64,000 nt of DNA from Azolla caroliniana (lineage: Eukaryota; Polypodiophyta), in the NCBI GenBank assembly GCA_043228905.1, contig JBHGNT010000008.1, positions 7,750,001-7,814,000 on the forward strand, given 5' to 3'. A model generated the notes under the pieces. The model made no database searches, was not told the DNA's origin, and was given only the letters and a program-made list of their open reading frames with translations. Shown piece by piece: positions 21,643 to 31,379 of this stretch. A program made the position numbers and the translations under genes. Positions within the stretch are counted from its first letter, which is position 1, and each line of letters begins with the position of its first letter.

Positions 21643-23995
21643 TGATTGCGAGAAAGTGCTTCTAAAGTTAGAAGATGTGCACCTAACACTTTCCGGGGAG
21701 AAATCGGCATTCAGGCAAGAAGAAATATTGGTAGTCGGACATCTATGTGGGCCCTATGGCTGAAGACCGTCACCAACCAAGATCGATACGATTCAAGCTA
21801 TGAAAGAAGTATGTGAGTCACAATCCGAAGTCTGAAGGTTTCTTGGAGCATGTGCATTCTATCACATATGGATTCCGCACTATGCACATATTGCGGACCC
21901 ACTCTATCACTTGTTGCGGAAGGGTAAGAAGTTCGAATGGAAATCGAAGCATACCAAAGCCATGAAGAAGCTCAAGAAATCACTACGGAGGGCAAAAGCA
22001 CTAAAGAAGCCGAACTAGGACCGACCGATCATAGTAATGGTTGACACAAGTCCAACTGGAATCAGATGGGTCATCAATCAAGCCGACTCGGATGGTTCGC
22101 GATATCCGATCCGATTTGGAGCAAAGGTTCTCAACGAAAGGCAACGCGGATATGCACAAGTCAAAAGAGAATTATGGGGAGTTGTGTCGGCAATCAAATC
22201 GGATCGAGATTATTTGGTTGGAGCCGAAGTAGTGATCGAAATGGATTGTCTTCTGATACTCGGGATGATGCGGTGTTGCACGATACCAGATGTGGCTATG
22301 CTAAGGTGGATTGCATATGTTAAGTCACTTAATCCGGAGGTACGACACATCTCTGGAAAAGACAATGCGGTAGCGGATATGCTATCAAGGGTGTGGTTCA
22401 GAGATGACATAACCGAATCCAATAATGAAGAAGTTTCCGAAGACTACTTTGCTTCGGAGCACATATGCCGGGTGAACGTAATCCAATAATTCCGGGAAGA
22501 AGAATACGAGGGAGAAAGCTTGTTGATCAGGAAAGTGCTACAAGAAATCAAGGAATCATCGGATAATAAAGAGAAGAGAGTCGAGATCCGAAGTAAGAAG
22601 CGGCAAGTCCGAAAGTTCTTGAAAAATGGATTAATATGGAGGGAGCCGAAAAGATCGGATGGCATACCACTTCGGGTAGTCGGAACGAAAGAGCAACGAA
22701 ACCGGATAATGTCCGAGTTTCACGAGTCCGATTGGGCTGGACATCGAGGAACATGGGCAACTTTTGTGAAAATCAAACAAAAATATTGGCGGAAGAATAT
22801 GTACAAAGATATAGCGAAGTTCACGGAAAGCTGTGAGAAGTGCCAAATCTACTCCGAAGTTCGACACCGAGATGAGTTGCATCCGACATTCTCACCGACA
22901 ATCAACTTCAAATGGATGGCCGACATTGTAGCCATGCCAACCGGGATCGAACAAAAGAAGTACTTGGTGTTAGCTCGGGAAGATCTCACAAACCAAGTAG
23001 AAGGTCAGGCACTATGGAGGAAAACGTCTTCTGTGGTATGCCAATTTCTTTTGGAAGAAGTGTTTTGCAGGTATGCGTGCGTAGGACAAGTGATTGCGGA
23101 TTGGGGGGAACTTGACTCTCATAAAGCTAGGGAATTCTTCACCAAACCTGGAGTTTGGTTAACACTAACAACGACATACAATCTGGAGGCCAACGGGAAA
23201 ATCGAACGAGGACATAGTCCGATCGTCAAAGCACTTGCCAAAGCATGCGACGGAAGGGTGAAGGATTGGCCGCAAATGCTCCCGTATGCACTATGGGCGG
23301 ATCGGACGACGCATAGCTCTGTAACCAGTTATATGCCGGCCAAACTCATGACCGGACAAGCACTGATAATGCCAACGGAAACCACGATCGCGACATGGAC
23401 AATGTTATCGTGGAAGGAAGAGATGAGCCGGGAAGAACTACTAGTGGTCTGGATACGACAACTAGAGGGAAGACCGGAAGACATAGCGGAAGCAACACGC
23501 CGACAACAAGAAGCACGATTCCGGAACAGAAGCTGGTTTGACACAAAGCACCGACTACGACCATGGAAGATTGAAGAAGGAGATTGGGTGATTGTCTATG
23601 ATAATAGTTTGGATCATCAACATACAACAATACAGAAGTTCGCTAAAAGGTGGTTCGGGCCATACGAGGTTCGGAAAGTTTTCGACAACGGAACTTACCG
23701 ACTATGCAAGTTGGATGGAACAATACTACGGGTGCCTATAGCGGGGAAACGGGTGAAGATTTTCAAGAAGCGAACTGACAAAGAACCTTATGTAAGCTTA
23801 GACAAGACCGACAACGAGGAGCAATTGGACAAAGATCGCGGTGATGCGGAAAGTGAAGAAAGTGGTCTTCAATTGATAATCGACATACGGGAAGAATCGG
23901 AGAGTGCTACGGATGAAGAGGAACAACGAGCACCGGGAACTTCGGCACATACCGAAGGATGTGTGGGTTTGGGGGGGGGGGGGCGAGTGTCGTAG
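21643..23995 (+). pseudogene. Gypsy-5 pol: RT tail, RNase H, integrase (5'-truncated)
   Basis: It starts mid-RT at 'HDCEKV' and follows the pol of the 52-59 kb Gypsy residue for residue in many places ('FSGEKSAF', 'VGHLCGPYG', 'RFLGACAFYHIWIPHYAH'). RNase H: 'VDTSPTGIRWVIN', 'GYAQVKRELWGVVSA', 'EMDCLLILGM', 'GKDNAVADMLSR'. Integrase: 'HESDWAGHRGTWATF' to 'CEKCQ', 'VLAREDLTNQVEGQAL', 'VIADWGELDSH' (the usual ADRGE is ADWGE), 'GKIERGHSPIVKAL'. Then the GPY/F module 'RWFGPYEVRKV' and an acidic tail. Open from 22520 to 23995, with stops earlier. No chromodomain. Confidence 0.85.
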
Positions 23996-24724
23996 TGTAA
24001 TTCGCACACTACATGAAAATTACATTTTTGTCCCTCCGGATGGAATCGGTAAGGAGAACCGGTAAGAACCGGATCAAGTAGAATCGGCAAGAGTGGATAA
24101 AGAAGGTCGGTGAGAGTCTCACTGGATAAAGAGACAAATTTGTAAATAGAAGAAAAAAATTGTTACATGCATAGGGCAGGATTCAAACCCTGTACCTCCA
24201 TGTTAACAAATTTTAAGCCTTACCACTATACTAGCATATTATGAATTTTAAAGTTATACTAAACTTTATTCCATGTAAATATTCTAGATATGCATGGTAC
24301 AAAAAGTTATTCATGCATACACACTCGAATTAAAAAGAAAAAGATGGGATAGAAAGCTAATCATGCACATGCAATGGGTTGAAAACTAAAGTTAGTAAAA
24401 GCATGATGCTTGCATGTGATAAACTTAGACTCTTCCAACACTATATAAGGAAGAGAGGAAGATGTATAGGGGTTGTTGATTTTTTTTAGAAGGATTAATT
24501 AATACAAAATATTCGTGGGATTCACGATTTTACCATCTAATTCTCTCTTACAATCTAATTACCCATTAATACATTATACTCGTGGGATTCACGAGTTTCA
24601 TATCTTCTTCTTACAATCTCTTCCTAACTAACATTATCTCATATTCTTCTTTCTCCTAGTCCAAAACCCCAGCGGTTCCCACCCGACTCACACAAACGAT
24701 CCGGCGCCGAAAGGCACTACAACA
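23988..24724 (+). repeat. 3' LTR of Gypsy-5 (LTR-2), about 737 bp
   Basis: It starts TGTCGTAGTG directly after a G-run (23971-23983) and CGAG. It ends CACTACAACA, an inverted match to its start with one change. It includes an antisense tRNA-like block (24168-24240) and the U5 hairpin AACC-CCAGC-GGTT (24665-24677). Copia-1 RT resumes right after it. The matching 5' LTR has been lost. Confidence 0.8.
24168..24240 (-). other. Antisense tRNA-like segment in LTR-2
   Basis: The minus strand has 'CTAGTATAGTGGTAAGG' (A-box-like) and 'AGGGTTTGAATCCTG' (B-box-like) with tRNA-like spacing. No paired acceptor stem was seen. Confidence 0.6.
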
Positions 24725-25931
24725 GTGATCTACAGGATGAAATCTATATGCAGCAGCCGAAAGGCTTTGTGGCATTCGGCCGGGAACATCTAGTCTGCCG
24801 ACTCAGGAAGAGTTTATACGGCCTGAAACAGGCAGCCCGATAGTGGTACAAGAAGTTCGACGACTTCATCCAATCGGTCGGCCTCTCCAAGAGCGATGAG
24901 GACCACTGTCTCTTCACCAAAACAACTCAAGACGGGTCTCCCGGCTTCCTCATCATTTACGTGGCCGACATGCTACTCTTCGGCCGACATGTCGGAGAGC
25001 TCACCAAACTCGTTCGGAAATTGCGGTTGAAGTTTGCCATGAAGGACCTCGGTCCGGCAAGACACATACTTGGTATGAAGATTAGTCGGCATCGCGATAA
25101 ACGATAACTTTTCTTGTCTCAAACCGACTACATCGGATGTGTCTTGGAACGCTTCAACATGCACTCGACCAAGTCTACTTCGACCCCACTCGCCATTAAC
25201 CTTCATCTGTCTCAGCGAGACTGCCTGATATCCGGTCCGAATGGGGAAGATATGAAGTCGGTACCGTATGCACAGACAATAGGCTCCCTTATGTACGCGA
25301 TGGTCGCGACACAACCTGATATTTCTCACCCGAAGGAGTTGTCAACAGATTCATGCAGAACCCAGGCCGATCGCACTGGAACGCAGTCAAGCATGTGTTT
25401 AGATATCTAGCTAGCACAAAAGAGCACGACATTCTTTTTGGCCCGAACTCAACCTTAGGCGTAGTCGGTTACACTGACTCGGACTTCGCCGGTTGCGTGG
25501 ACAGTCGAAAACCAACAACCGGATATTGTTTCAAATTCGGCAATGGAGCAATCTCATGGAAGTCGAAACTACAGGAGTGCATAGCCACCTCAATGACCAA
25601 AGCGGAATATGTAGCTGCGTCCGACGCGACAAAAGAAGCTTTATGGCTCGATCGGCTGGCGCACACGTTTTGACAAGTCGACTTCGACTCGGCTCCAATT
25701 GTCTACAGCAACAGTCACGGTGTTGTTGCTTTGTCAAAAAATCCGGTTCAACGCAATGCCTCCAAGCATATCGACGTTCGATATCACTTTGTTCGGAACT
25801 GTGTCATTTCAGGGAAAATCGGTCTTGAGAACATATCCACAACTGATAATGTCGCAGATGGAATGACCAAGTGTCTTTCGGCGGACCGCTTCTGGTCCCT
25901 TCAGCACCAGATGGGCGTAACGAAAAATTAG
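24725..25931 (+). pseudogene. Copia-1 reverse transcriptase (C-terminal) and RNase H
   Basis: It resumes in mid-RT with 'DEIYMQQPKGF', '[13 protein letters not shown]', then 'FLIIYVADMLLFG' where the YVDD box reads YVAD (first Asp lost). It goes on to 'AMKDLGPARHILGMKI' and 'TIGSLMYAMVATQPDI'. RNase H: 'VGYTDSDFAGCVDSRKPTTGY', 'ISWKSKLQECIATSMTKAEYVA', 'NASKHIDVRYHFVRNCV' and 'NVADGMTKCL'. Stops at 24841 and 25105 and frameshifts near 25330 and 25673. The sequence between integrase and this point was lost with the Gypsy-5 insertion and deletion. Confidence 0.85.
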
Positions 25932-26132
25932 TCCGGTTAAAGTCGGACACACAACACAGGATGGTTTCGGACAACCGACATCGGTTCTTTGAGGATCGGC
26001 TTCAGCTCTTCCGACCCGACCAGTTCGGTTCTTTGTCTTCAGATCTTGCCGACTCGAACAAAACCGATCTGTCCAATAAACCTTGTATATACCTATAATT
26101 TCAGATAACCCATGTATACACCCACGGGGGAG
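25932..26132 (+). other. Copia-1 3' untranslated region with polypurine tract
   Basis: Non-coding spacer ending in ACGGGGGAG (about 26124-26132) immediately before the 3' LTR. This is the usual place for plus-strand priming. Confidence 0.6.
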
Positions 26133-26329
26133 TGTCGAATACGAGTGTATAATGGCCATATTCACACTGTCCATTTGGACAACCCAAGTTTGGGCTATTT
26201 CTGTAAATAGCATAAAGGGGCAGTTGCCCTAGGATAGTCACTATATAAAGTGACTTTGTAACCTTTAGTGGAGGTTGGTGGTCATTTGTAACTGTTGCTA
26301 TTAAGAAATAAAACGTTTCTGCATGCCTA

Positions 26330-26360
<31 letters not shown>

Positions 26361-26433
26361 TATTCTCATACACAACTCCTTCAACATCACAGATGTTGTT
26401 TGTTCTTCTGCACTGACGACCTTGTCCCCAACA
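26133..26433 (+). repeat. 3' LTR of Copia-1, 301 bp
   Basis: TGTCGAATA...CCCCAACA. It is close to the 5' LTR, with a longer (TC)n run. TATA-like CTATATAAAG lies near 26242. Confidence 0.9.
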
Positions 26434-26454
26434 AATCATCGGTGGGTAGACCCT

Positions 26455-26512
26455 AGATGTAAGAGAGGTTTAGGGGTTTAGGAGGGGTGTAGGGTTTAGG
26501 GTTGATGACCTT
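26455..26512. repeat. Degenerate TTTAGGG-like (telomere-type) stretch
   Basis: 'GGTTTAGGGGTTTAGG' and 'GTAGGGTTTAGGG' lie within about 50 bases. The plant telomere unit is TTTAGGG. It is too short and irregular to be a telomere array. Confidence 0.4.
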
Positions 26513-26983
26513 GCAGTCGTAACAAGGAGTGTGGAATGGTGGATCATCGGCAGGTAGAGGTGCGCGAATAGGAAAACCAAGCTCGATTTGAGCACACCTG
26601 AATCGAAGATGAGGTAGAGGAAGGGAAGAGGGAGATGACATGATTAGGAATAGGGGGTTAGATAAAAGAGGGGGGTAAAGGGAGGGATTTAACATACTAA
26701 TTAAAAATAAAGTGCAAGAGAGAGAGGGGGAGGAAAGGAGGGAGATTAATACATAATTAAGCCTAGGATTAAAAATAAAAAAAATGAGATTGAAGATATA
26801 ATTAAAATTTAAAAACGAGGCGTAAGGGGAGGGGAGAGGATTAACATACTAAGCCTAAACATAAACACTAATGGAAATGATTAACACATAAAACATAATA
26901 AGAAAAAAAGAACATAATCCAAAAACTAAAACATAATCATAAATCTAGAAACATAAACCTAAAAACAAGGTAAGGGGAGAGTA

Positions 26984-26994
<11 letters not shown>

Positions 26995-27050
<56 letters not shown>

Positions 27051-27173
27051 CAGCATAATTAAGTCTAAGATTAAAACTAAAAACGAGATTAAAAATATAG
27101 TTAAAAATTTAAAAGAGGGATAAGGGGAGACGAGGGGATTAACATCCTAATTAGAAACAAGATTAAAACCTAA

Positions 27174-27220
<47 letters not shown>

Positions 27221-27375
27221 AAACATAATTAAGTGTAAGATTAAAACTAAAAACGAGATTAAAAACATAGTTAAAAATTAAAAAGAGGGGTAAGGGGAGA
27301 CGAGGGGATTAACATCCTAATTAAAAACAATATTAAAACCTAATTAAAAAGGGGGGGGGGGAGAGAGAGAGAGAG
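26995..27375. repeat. GA microsatellites embedded in a duplicated 180-bp unit
   Basis: Long (GA)n at about 26998-27046, 27180-27217 and 27361-27375 alternate with two near-identical AT-rich units ('ATTAAG-GTAAGATTAAAAC', 'AGGGGAGACGAGGGGATTAA'). The repeat period is about 180 bp. Confidence 0.8.
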
Positions 27376-27436
27376 AAACATAATTAAAATATGTAATTAT
27401 CATTAGAAAAAATTACATGGGTAGGGGGGTTGGGGG

Positions 27437-27503
27437 TCATGGTCTAATGCTACTGACAAACTAGTTTCGCCCCTAAGGGCTCATCAGTGCCATAAGACCA
27501 TGA
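27437..27503 (-). ncRNA. Hammerhead ribozyme motif HHR1
   Basis: Minus-strand core: CTGATGA (27487-27481), stem II GCCC-TTAG-GGGC, GAAAC (27468-27464), a very short stem III with loop, then the cleavage triplet GTC (27457-27455). Outer stem I is TCATGGTCT pairing perfectly with AGACCATGA (27503-27495 with 27445-27437). The layout with a 2-bp stem III matches the minimal type-I hammerheads of Penelope-like elements. One weak point: the base pair next to the cleavage site would be A-A. A TATA-like CCCTATATAAAC lies about 20 bases upstream on the same strand. Confidence 0.6.
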
Positions 27504-27959
27504 GTGGATTTGAGGGGGTTTATATAGGGTTTAGGAGGGAGGGGTAAGGTGGATGGTAGAGAGGGTTCAAATTAGGGAGTGGGGGGTGAGAGGGTGCTAT
27601 GTGCACATGTGCCCTTAAGAAAGGAAAGGGTAGTGGGTTTTAATGTGGTAAGGGTGTATAAGAAAAGGAAAAGGGAATGGTGATAAGGGCAGTGGTAATG
27701 TGTGCAAAAAGGTTGAGAGGGAAAGGATTAGGCACAGGGAGAGAGAGAGAGAGAGAGAGAAAAGGTCGGGTGGTAAGGTAAAAAGGTAAAGCTAGGGGGA
27801 GGGGTTGAGGTGTAGATAGGGAGGGGTATAAGGAGAGTTAGGTAAAATGGAAGAGGGGTAGAGGTGTAAATAGGGAAAATTAGAGGGGTAGAGTAAAAAA
27901 GGTTAAAGGTGGGAGGGGGTGGAGGTAAAAGTGAGGGAGGGGTAGAGGTATGATAATAA

Positions 27960-28150
27960 GAAAAAAGAAAAAGGAAGGTGAGGGTTTAAAGGGGTAGGAG
28001 GGAATTTAAACAAAGGTAAGGGGAAGGGTAGGGTGGTAATTTAGGAAAAGTGAGGGCAAGGGTAGGGTGGTAATTTTGAAAAGTAGAGGGAGGGGTAGGA
28101 GGGTAATTTGGGAAAGTAATGGGAGGGGTAGGAGGGTAGTTTTAGGAAAG
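27960..28150 (+). repeat. G-rich minisatellite, about 38-bp units
   Basis: Four to five units of 'GGG-AGGGGTAGGAGGGTAATTT-GGAAAGTA'. Runs such as GGGGAAGGGTAGGGTGG could fold as G-quadruplexes. The region lies in the centre of the inverted pair. Confidence 0.7.
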
Positions 28151-28361
28151 TAAAGAGGGGGTAGAGTTTTGAAAAGATACAAAATGCCGGCTACTAAAAA
28201 TGTAGTTCCGAGCACATCTTACAAACGGGAAAAAAAGGAGGGGAACTAAAATAAAACATTACACGGCTACATTAAGTAGTCCCGTGTTTAACAAAAGAGA
28301 GGTGTATGAGGGGATGTCGGGGAGCGATGCGTATGAGGGGGATGTCGAGAAGCGAGAGAAA

Positions 28362-28415
28362 GACCACTTAACACTGATGAGCCCCATATGGGGTGAAACT
28401 TGTTTGCTCGTGGCC
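28362..28415 (+). ncRNA. Hammerhead ribozyme motif HHR2 (probably inactive)
   Basis: Core CTGATGA (28374-28380), stem II GCCCC-ATAT-GGGGT and GAAAC (28395-28399). The stem I arms are GACCAC and GTGGCC, with one mismatch. Where HHR1 has GTC, this copy has GCTC, so the cleavage site looks lost. It lies about 60 bases upstream of a (TC)n tract, as HHR1 does on the other strand. Confidence 0.5.
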
Positions 28416-28471
28416 ATTCCCATTTCCCCTATCTCATTGTAAACTCTATCTTAATGAAGATTAGTTTTGTT

Positions 28472-28517
<46 letters not shown>

Positions 28518-28790
28518 CTCATGGGTATGTTTTAATCTTATTTAGTGTTTTATTGTTATGTAGAGTTTTAGTTTTAGTATTTTGATCCCTCTTCTCCCTC
28601 TCCCCTCCCTCTACCTCTTCTAATCGTCGCCTACACCAAGCTTTGTCTACGATGCGGGTGCACTCAAATCGATCTTGGTGGTCTCGTCTCCCTCTCGACT
28701 TATCTACAACCCACCAATGATTTCCCCGTTCTGCACTCCTTGTACCGGCCGTAAGGTCAACAAAAACTCACATGCCATGAGTTTTGTGGA

Positions 28791-29436
28791 CATGCTCCGT
28801 ATTGCTATTGAGAGAGGACATGCTCCATATTTGAGTGGTGTATTGGCCCACACTCCTTGTTGGCCGTAAGGCACTAATGCTAAAAAGGACCGCACATCGT
28901 TGGTCACGCCCGTTCGTGTTCCAATTCTATGCATGGTTGCTCACGTCCATCCGTGTTTAGTTCTTGGTGAGGGCCACATGGTCGCGTACGCTCGTTCGTG
29001 TTCTAGTTCTCGGTGAAGGCCGCATGGTCTCTCACGCCCGTTCGTGTTTTCGATGAGGATCGCACATGGTCGCACACGTTCCAGTTCTCGATGAGGGCCA
29101 CACATGGTCACTCACTCCCGTTCGTGTTCCAGTCTCCAGTGAGGACTGCACATGATCGCTCACTCCTGCTATTGTTCGTGTTCCAGATCCCGGCAAGGAC
29201 CGACATGGTCGCTCATGCCCGCTATTGTTCATGTTCCAGTTCCCGGTGAGGACCACGCATGGTCGCTCACGCCTGTTGGTGTTTGTGTCCCAACTCTCGA
29301 TGAGGACCGACATGGTCTCTCATGTCTGTTGGTGTTCGTGTTTCCAGTGAGGACAACACATGGTTTCACACACTCACCACTTCCCGTTCACCCCTACACC
29401 GTGCTTTCGAAAAGGCAGCCGTAAAGGGGAGGATAA
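28791..29436 (+). repeat. Tandem repeats and purine tract, second copy
   Basis: 'GTTCCAGTTCTCGGTGAGG' and 'CATGGTCGCTCACGCCCGTT' units recur from about 28880 to 29370, closely matching 17990-18500. They end in AAAGGGGAGGATAA before the LTR. Confidence 0.7.
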
Positions 29437-29835
29437 TGTCAGAGACAAGACAACAGTTATGTGAAGATTTGAACTCTTGAACTCTTGTATTATAGTCAAG
29501 TGTTATATTGTAACCAACACATTCAAGTACATAATCATGTTGTATATCTTCATAGATTATCTATTCACGTTCTAGGAGTTTTTGGAAAGTTTTAGAACTA
29601 GAAGGTTCTAGAGGGTTCTAGAATATTCTCCAAAATATTCTCAAGAATATTCTAATGGATGTACTTCAACTCACAATATAAATACATGTAATCTCCTTGG
29701 TCCCTTTCAAGGGATTCAACACCAATCATTGACACATCAATCTAGTATTCTCGTTTCGCCTCATCTTTGTCTCCTTCATCTTTATCTCTGTCTTCATTCC
29801 CTCATGTCACTCACAACATCTAGAGTTCCTAGCTT
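29437..29835 (+). repeat. Heat-element LTR, longer copy
   Basis: It starts TGTCAGAGACAAGAC. The heat-shock array includes GAAggTTC (29601-29608), TTCtaGAAtaTTC (29616-29628) and GAAtaTTC (29645-29652). A TATA box, TATAAATA, follows at 29677-29684. The end is not certain and may lie near 29835-29855. The internal region of this family seen here is only tandem repeats, so it could be a non-autonomous element. Confidence 0.65.
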
Positions 29836-29855
29836 CATCACGTCTAGCTCCAAGT

Positions 29856-30067
29856 TCATATGTTGCTCATAGCCCTACCATCTGTGCTCCGTCCTAGTTC
29901 GCACTTGGTGTGTTTGTGATAGTAATTGTGCCTGAGCAGGTACTGGTGCATCTTGTACGACCAAGATGCGTAGTTGGATCTGTCGAGCTTCTCCGTCGGG
30001 ACCGAGCTAGCCATTCCTCTGTCCATTCTAACCTTTGTTTTCTGTTCTCTTCCAGGTGTTAGGGTTT
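29856..30067 (-). pseudogene. Copia gag N-terminal fragment
   Basis: From ATG 30014 (minus) it reads 'MASSVPTEKLDRSNYASWSYKMHQYLL', the conserved Copia gag opening. The frame then loses similarity within about 20 residues. The leader upstream reaches the LTR at 30068. Confidence 0.6.
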
Positions 30068-30516
30068 TGTCAAAGTTAATACCCGGAAGCTTTGACAAAC
30101 CGGTTTATCCAGATAGCAACATTAAAACAGAGAATGAAGGTTTAACGGAAGCTTAAGAACAGAGAATACACAAGAGAGATAGAGAGAGTAGAAAGCATAA
30201 ACTCGATTAAAAAATAATAACACTCTAGACATAGGATGTGCTCAATGAGCACTCTTTATACACGTCCACAAGGACTAACAGAAGTACTATGTACTTCAAT
30301 GCTCATACGAGCGGCTGACACTAACTACGAGGACCATGACTACCTAGTAGTCTAGAAGCGTAGACCTCTAAACGGCCTTCCAGTACACACATGGGTCTGG
30401 CTCCTCGATCCCAATATGGCTCCTGGTTCTGGATACTATCTGGACACCGACCCGGATACAATCCGGCTCTGGCTTATCCAGCCGATCTAGATCCGATTGA
30501 GCTTGCTCCCTCAACA
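30068..30516 (-). repeat. Copia LTR-C, copy 1
   Basis: On the minus strand it runs from TGTTGAGGGAGC (30516) to ..CTTTGACA (30068). It shares with 30579-31013 and 41499-41923 a TATA box followed by the palindrome GTGCTCA-A-TGAGCAC (30238-30252). Confidence 0.65.
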
Positions 30517-30566
30517 GGTTTGTCTTCGGAAAACGCTCATCAGTTGTAGAGGTTCTCAACCCTCGT

Positions 30567-30578
30567 GCTCTGATACCA
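30567..30578 (-). promoter_or_regulatory. Copia primer-binding site
   Basis: TGGTATCAGAGC on the minus strand, complementary to initiator Met-tRNA, directly after the end of LTR-C copy 2. Only about 50 bases of internal sequence remain before LTR-C copy 1, so the body of this element has been deleted. Confidence 0.8.
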
Positions 30579-31013
30579 TGTGAAAGTTGTGCGGAAGTTA
30601 GGACAAAAACGGCTAGTCCGGATAACAACGGAACTCAGAATGAAGGTTTAATGGAGAGCTTGAATACATGCAAGAGACAGAGAGAGTAGAATAGAATAAT
30701 ATTGTATTCAAAATAATAAGCACTATGTACATACAATGTGCTCAGTGAGCACTTTTATACAAGTCCTTAAAAGGACTGACAGAAGTACTTACAAGTAATT
30801 CAATGCTCATATGAACAACTGACACTGACTCCTAAAAATATGTCTACGTACTAGGCTAGATTTGTAGGCCTCTAACGGCCTACCGGTTACAATCCGATCC
30901 AGCTCCTAGTTCCGGATACCATCCGAACACTGATCCGGTTCTTCGTTCCGGACTATGATCCAACTCTGGCTTGTTCAACTGATTCGGATCCGGTTGAGCT
31001 TGTCCGCTCAATA
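30579..31013 (-). repeat. Copia LTR-C, copy 2, 435 bp
   Basis: Minus-strand start TATTGAGCGG (TG changed to TA) at 31013, end CTTTCACA at 30579. It contains the palindrome at 30738-30752 next to TATAAAAG. Its start abuts a Copia pre-integrase remnant ('CEHCHYGK'). Confidence 0.75.
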
Positions 31014-31160
31014 GTTTCCCGTAGTGACAATGCTCGCAGAAGTCCGTCTTCACCTGGAGTTTTGAATGTAGCCAACCGCCATCAGCTGATCTAGGTCGGC
31101 TTGAGACATATGGCCGAGTCATCCATGCCATAGGTTCGGGTCGGTCTTTTCGGCTACGTT
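31014..31160 (-). pseudogene. Copia pre-integrase fragment
   Basis: The minus strand reads '..KTDFCEHCHYGK', the zinc-site end of the Copia GAG-pre-integrase domain, cut by LTR-C copy 2. Upstream frames to 31329 have no further recognisable motif. Confidence 0.5.
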
Positions 31161-31379
31161 GACGGTGTTGGGGTAGTTGTGGTTCATGCGGTGATGTCGC
31201 AGGGACTAAGGTTAAAGGAAGTTGGCTATATAGTTTATAAGGCTTGTGCGTTGATGTTAGAAAGATTAAGGATAGGAAGACAAAGTAATGTGTGTGAGAG
31301 AGACGAGTATAGATAAAAGATAGAGACAATGTATGATTTAAGAATCAAGAGTATATGTGTTGAGAATCAAGCTCAGCCT
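31161..31379. other. No feature recognised
   Basis: AT-rich sequence with a frame that lacks any known motif. Confidence 0.3.

Larger units (their letters stand above)
18843..26433 (+). mobile_element. Copia element (Copia-1) with both LTRs, containing a nested Gypsy
   Basis: LTRs 18843-19128 and 26133-26433 (TGTCGAATA...CCCCAACA) flank gag, protease, integrase, RT and RNase H in Copia order. The primer site TGGTATCAGAGC (19131-19142, initiator Met-tRNA) lies two bases after the 5' LTR. The purine tract GGGGGAG precedes the 3' LTR. Flanks GATCA (18838-18842) and AATCA (26434-26438) fit a 5-bp target duplication with one G-to-A change. A 5'-truncated Gypsy (21643-24724) replaces the sequence between integrase and RT. 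Many stops show the element is dead. Confidence 0.9.
26434..28790. repeat. Head-to-head pair of non-coding repeats with hammerhead motifs
   Basis: Two inverted copies of one unit. Reading outward from the centre, each has a hammerhead motif (27437-27503 minus; 28362-28415 plus), a TC/GA microsatellite and an AT-rich part. Next comes a block 'ACCAAG-TCGATTTGAG-GCAC' (plus near 26575; minus near 28675) and an outer end 'CACTCCTTGT...CCGTAAGGTCAACAAA' (28735-28770). The outer end of the left copy is at 18800-18842, on the other side of Copia-1, which therefore inserted into this repeat. No protein frame is seen. It could be a non-autonomous retroelement of the Penelope or retrozyme kind, which use hammerheads, but no partner enzyme is present. 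Confidence 0.6.

Noticed and set aside
26455-26512. Interstitial telomere array
   Set aside because: Only a few irregular TTTAGGG-like units over about 50 bases; kept as a minor repeat only.
30880-31329. 149-codon minus-strand ORF as a gene
   Set aside because: It joins LTR-C sequence to a Copia pre-integrase remnant; only 'CEHCHYGK' is meaningful and the rest is non-coding sequence read through.
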